Shown in pieces: positions 6,559-8,172 of a DNA stretch of 8,172 bases. Origin of the DNA: Thermotogaceae bacterium. Its GTDB lineage: Bacteria; Thermotogota; Thermotogae; Thermotogales; Thermotogaceae. Made by a program: the position numbers and the translations under genes. The first letter of the stretch is position 1. Each line of letters starts with the position of its first letter. The stretch is from assembly GCA_027038385.1 (NCBI GenBank), contig JALVXE010000161.1, positions 1-8,172 of the forward strand, given 5' to 3'. Under the pieces are notes generated by a model. The model saw only the letters and a list, made by a program, of their open reading frames with translations. It searched no databases and was not told the DNA's origin.

Positions 6559-7959
6559 ATGAAAAGGGTGTTGGTTGCGGACGACAGCAAGGTGTGGAGG
6601 AGCTTCATATCCGACGTTGTAAAAAGTCACGGTGATGTGGTTGAGACTGCGGAAGATGGTCTTGAAGCGTACAACAAAGCCTTTGAGTTTGTACCCGATG
6701 TGATATTCACAGATATCGAGATGCCTCTTCTAAGGGGGTACACACTCTGTAGGATTTTGAGAAATGAGCCCGCGTTTAAAAACAGCGGTGTGATAATAAT
6801 GACTTCGCTCAACGAGACGCTCAACAGATTCTGGGCTGAAAAGTCCGGTGCGAGCGGCTTCTTAATGAAGGATAGCGATCCAGAAGAGTTGAGGTCTAAC
6901 ATCGTGAAGTTCCTCGAAGACGATACCTTCAGGGCTGATAGATCCTTCTTGAAGGATTCCATGCCAAAGCCTATATACGAGATAAACCTGCTCCTTGAAA
7001 AACTTCTTCTCAAGGAGACTATAAAGAACGAGATATATTCTCTTTTCAAATACATCACGGATGAGGACCACATACTCTGGAAGCTATCCGACCTCATATT
7101 CCAATTAGTGCCTGCTAAAATAGTCGTCACCATGATGCTCGATCCGTTTAAGGGAAGGCTTTTCGTCGTTTCAAGGGAAGAGGGTGTTGCCGTTAATTTC
7201 GAGGACATCAGAGATACCCTCTTCGCGGTTCTCAGCAGACCGGTTATTCCGATGAGCTGGAAGATAGGTGGAAACACGAAAAAGGGGAGCTTTGTTCCAA
7301 ATCTCATACCTTTCATAGTTAAAAACGAAGAAGAGGTTGGAGTGATCGGTGTTGAGGCGGATAACCTTCAGATGGAGGATCTCGAGATCATGGTTGACAT
7401 AGCAACAAATCTTTCTCCATTGTTCGAGATAGCCCTCACCTATTCTTCCGCCGTTACACAGGCTAAGATAGACGAACTCACAAAGCTCTTGAACTATAGG
7501 GCTCTCATGGAAAAACTCACGGAGAACTTCATGATATCGAAGAGAAACGGAACCGATTTCGCGGTGGGTATAGTGGACATAGACGATTTCAAGAAAGTGA
7601 ATGATACGTTTGGACATTTGACAGGAAACGATGTCCTAAGGGAACTCGCATCCATAATGAAGAAGTCCTTTAGAGAAGTAGATATAGTTGGAAGATACGG
7701 CGGAGAAGAATTCTCAGTTGGGATCATATCTGCGGATATAGGCGAGGCCTACAAGGCTATGGAAAGGTTCAGAGAAAACGTGGAGAAGAACGACTGGAAG
7801 AAGATAAATCCGAACTTGAGGATAACCATCAGTGGTGGGGTGACATCCACAAGTGTGAAGAGTTACAGAACGGTTGTGGAGATGATAGAAGACGCTGATG
7901 AAGCGTTGTATTTCTCTAAAAGGCATGGTAAGAACCGGATAACCAAGTTCTCGGTTTGA
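6559..7959 (+). CDS. Response regulator with receiver, GAF-like and GGDEF domains (predicted diguanylate cyclase)
   Basis: Predicted to make cyclic di-GMP from two GTP when its receiver is phosphorylated, most simply by the adjacent CheA. Receiver, about 1-120: Asp8/Asp9, phospho-acceptor Asp52 (FTDIEMP), Thr82 and Lys104. Residues about 140-295 look like a divergent GAF-type sensor domain, ending in strand GVIGVEA and a helix leading into the cyclase; I see no ligand motif. GGDEF domain, about 300-466: DELTKLLNYRAL, VDIDDFKKVNDTFGHL, active-site GGEEF (381-385) and DADEALYFSKRHGKNR. An inhibitory RxxD site (Arg372, Asp375) lies five residues before GGEEF, so product feedback is likely. The Asp usual in GHxxGD is Asn here (GHLTGND). 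The arrangement is WspR-like with an extra central domain. The start has GAGGTGA (6548-6554) 4 bases upstream, overlapping the cheB stop. This is the last gene of the operon. Confidence 0.93.
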   Translation: MKRVLVADDSKVWRSFISDVVKSHGDVVETAEDGLEAYNKAFEFVPDVIFTDIEMPLLRGYTLCRILRNEPAFKNSGVIIMTSLNETLNRFWAEKSGASGFLMKDSDPEELRSNIVKFLEDDTFRADRSFLKDSMPKPIYEINLLLEKLLLKETIKNEIYSLFKYITDEDHILWKLSDLIFQLVPAKIVVTMMLDPFKGRLFVVSREEGVAVNFEDIRDTLFAVLSRPVIPMSWKIGGNTKKGSFVPNLIPFIVKNEEEVGVIGVEADNLQMEDLEIMVDIATNLSPLFEIALTYSSAVTQAKIDELTKLLNYRALMEKLTENFMISKRNGTDFAVGIVDIDDFKKVNDTFGHLTGNDVLRELASIMKKSFREVDIVGRYGGEEFSVGIISADIGEAYKAMERFRENVEKNDWKKINPNLRITISGGVTSTSVKSYRTVVEMIEDADEALYFSKRHGKNRITKFSV

Positions 7960-7973
7960 TATGTAACCTTAGT

Positions 7974-8004
7974 TTGTGAAATCAAAAAAGGATTTCTGTC
8001 ACAA
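7974..8004 (+). terminator. Weak inverted repeat after the signalling operon (possible terminator or operator)
   Basis: TTGTGAAATC (7974-7983) and GATTTCTGTCACAA (7991-8004) can pair with a 7-base A-rich loop: GAAATC with GATTTC, then TTGT with ACAA across a 4-base bulge. The outer TTGTGA and TCACAA are exact inverted repeats. The stem is AT-rich and followed only by a mixed T/C run (TTCTCTT), so it is a poor intrinsic terminator by standard criteria. It lies where the operon should end, which is the main argument. A regulator binding site for the downstream gene is an equal alternative. Confidence 0.3.
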
Positions 8005-8009
8005 TTCTC

Positions 8010-8041
8010 TTGATGAATTTTGGCGGTGAATGTGATATGCT
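8010..8041 (+). promoter_or_regulatory. Candidate promoter for the antiporter-like gene
   Basis: TTGATG (8010-8015) resembles a -35 box. Downstream, TGTGATATG (8031-8039) or TGATATGCT (8033-8041) can serve as an extended -10. Spacing is 18 bases for the first choice and 20 for the second. A new promoter is expected here because the gap is by far the longest in the window and follows the last signalling gene. The hexamer matches are only partial. Confidence 0.3.
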
Positions 8042-8069
8042 TCTGGTTCGAGGAGGTGTTGAGGCGTGA
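8013..8069 (+). other. Possible 18-codon leader ORF overlapping the antiporter-like gene
   Basis: An ATG at 8013 opens 18 codons, MNFGGECDMLLVRGGVEA, ending in TGA at 8067-8069. An internal ATG at 8037 has GGCGGTGA (8022-8029) 7 bases upstream, close to a Shine-Dalgarno sequence. The stop overlaps the GTG start at 8066 as GTGA, the same junction type seen between cheR and the next gene. It could couple translation to the downstream gene, but an ORF this short may well be accidental, and translation from 8013 conflicts with the candidate promoter. Confidence 0.15.
8051..8058 (+). promoter_or_regulatory. Ribosome binding site of the antiporter-like gene
   Basis: AGGAGGTG lies 7 bases before the GTG at 8066. 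It selects this GTG as the start, since the frame is closed by a TGA at 8060-8062 and no earlier start exists. Confidence 0.8.
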
Positions 8070-8172
8070 GTGCTTTCATAACGAGCTTGGTCATATGGCT
8101 ACTTCTCACGAAGTTCACGTATACCGAGCTCCCAGCAGAAGTCATCCTTTCTATATTAGTAACTCTGACTTT
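8066..8172 (+). CDS. mnhE: N-terminus of a membrane protein, probably Mrp/Mnh antiporter subunit E (partial)
   Basis: The gene runs off the window; 35 codons are visible. They encode a short start followed by a hydrophobic segment, FITSLVIWLLLTKFTYTE, then LPAEVILSILVTLT, which begins a second hydrophobic stretch. The WLLLT motif near residue 11 followed by a short polar turn and a second helix is typical of subunit E (MnhE/MrpE) of multi-subunit Na+/H+ antiporters, which exchange cytoplasmic sodium for external protons. The call rests on this N-terminal pattern alone and could be wrong; another small membrane protein is possible. The GTG start is supported by a strong ribosome binding site and a stop codon just upstream in frame. 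Separation by a 106-base gap suggests a new transcription unit, unrelated to the signalling genes. Confidence 0.5.
   Translation, partial: MSAFITSLVIWLLLTKFTYTELPAEVILSILVTLT

Noticed and set aside
6627..7316. Long 229-codon open frame on the minus strand
   Set aside because: It lies fully within the receiver and GAF-like parts of the GGDEF gene. Its translation is Ser/Phe-rich with no recognisable motif, as expected for the antisense shadow of a real gene.
7974..8004. CRP/FNR-type operator
   Set aside because: The half sites TTGTGA and TCACAA look similar to CRP half sites, but they are separated by 19 bases rather than the 6 or so needed for a single dimer site.
1..8172. tRNA, rRNA, CRISPR array, insertion sequence or prophage genes
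   Set aside because: No cloverleaf sequence, spaced direct repeats, transposase or integrase motif was seen on either strand. Nearly all bases are occupied by the plus-strand genes.

Overview
The window reads as one stretch of a bacterial chromosome, most likely from a Thermotogota-like (Thermotogales) or similar thermophile. This is an inference. It rests on an archaeal-type cofactor-independent phosphoglycerate mutase in a bacterial context, arginine codons that are overwhelmingly AGA/AGG, strong GGAGGTG-type ribosome binding sites, proteins rich in Lys, Glu and Arg, and almost no intergenic DNA. I cannot fix the genus. No RNA gene, insertion sequence, CRISPR array or other mobile element is visible.

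Layout, all on the + strand. Bases 1-71 hold the last codons of an unidentified gene that ends in a charged, coiled-coil-like helix. From 85 to 7959 seven genes run almost without spacing and look like one transcription unit: apgM (phosphoglycerate mutase), a short comEC (DNA-uptake channel without the nuclease-like domain), cheR with C-terminal TPR-like helices, a divergent protein read here as two CheW-like domains in tandem, a hybrid cheA with a C-terminal receiver, a cheB consisting of the methylesterase domain alone, and a response regulator with receiver, GAF-like and GGDEF domains. The junctions are overlaps of 4, 67, 4 and 10 bases, then zero spacing, then a 4-base gap. After a 106-base non-coding gap (7960-8065), which holds a weak inverted repeat and a candidate promoter, a new gene begins at 8066. 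Its visible N-terminus resembles subunit E of an Mrp/Mnh-type cation/proton antiporter.

The five genes from 2465 to 7959 form a complete signalling core apart from the receptor. CheR and CheB would add and remove methyl groups on a chemoreceptor, the CheW-like protein would join that receptor to CheA, and CheA would phosphorylate its own receiver and the receiver of the diguanylate cyclase. The output would therefore be cyclic di-GMP rather than flagellar rotation. The parts list resembles the Wsp system (CheR-TPR, CheA-REC, REC-GGDEF), while the receiver-less CheB and hybrid CheA recall the Frz system. No chemoreceptor, CheY or CheX/CheC/CheD is present in the window. Linkage with comEC raises the untested possibility of a tie to DNA uptake or surface behaviour, but operon membership alone does not prove it.
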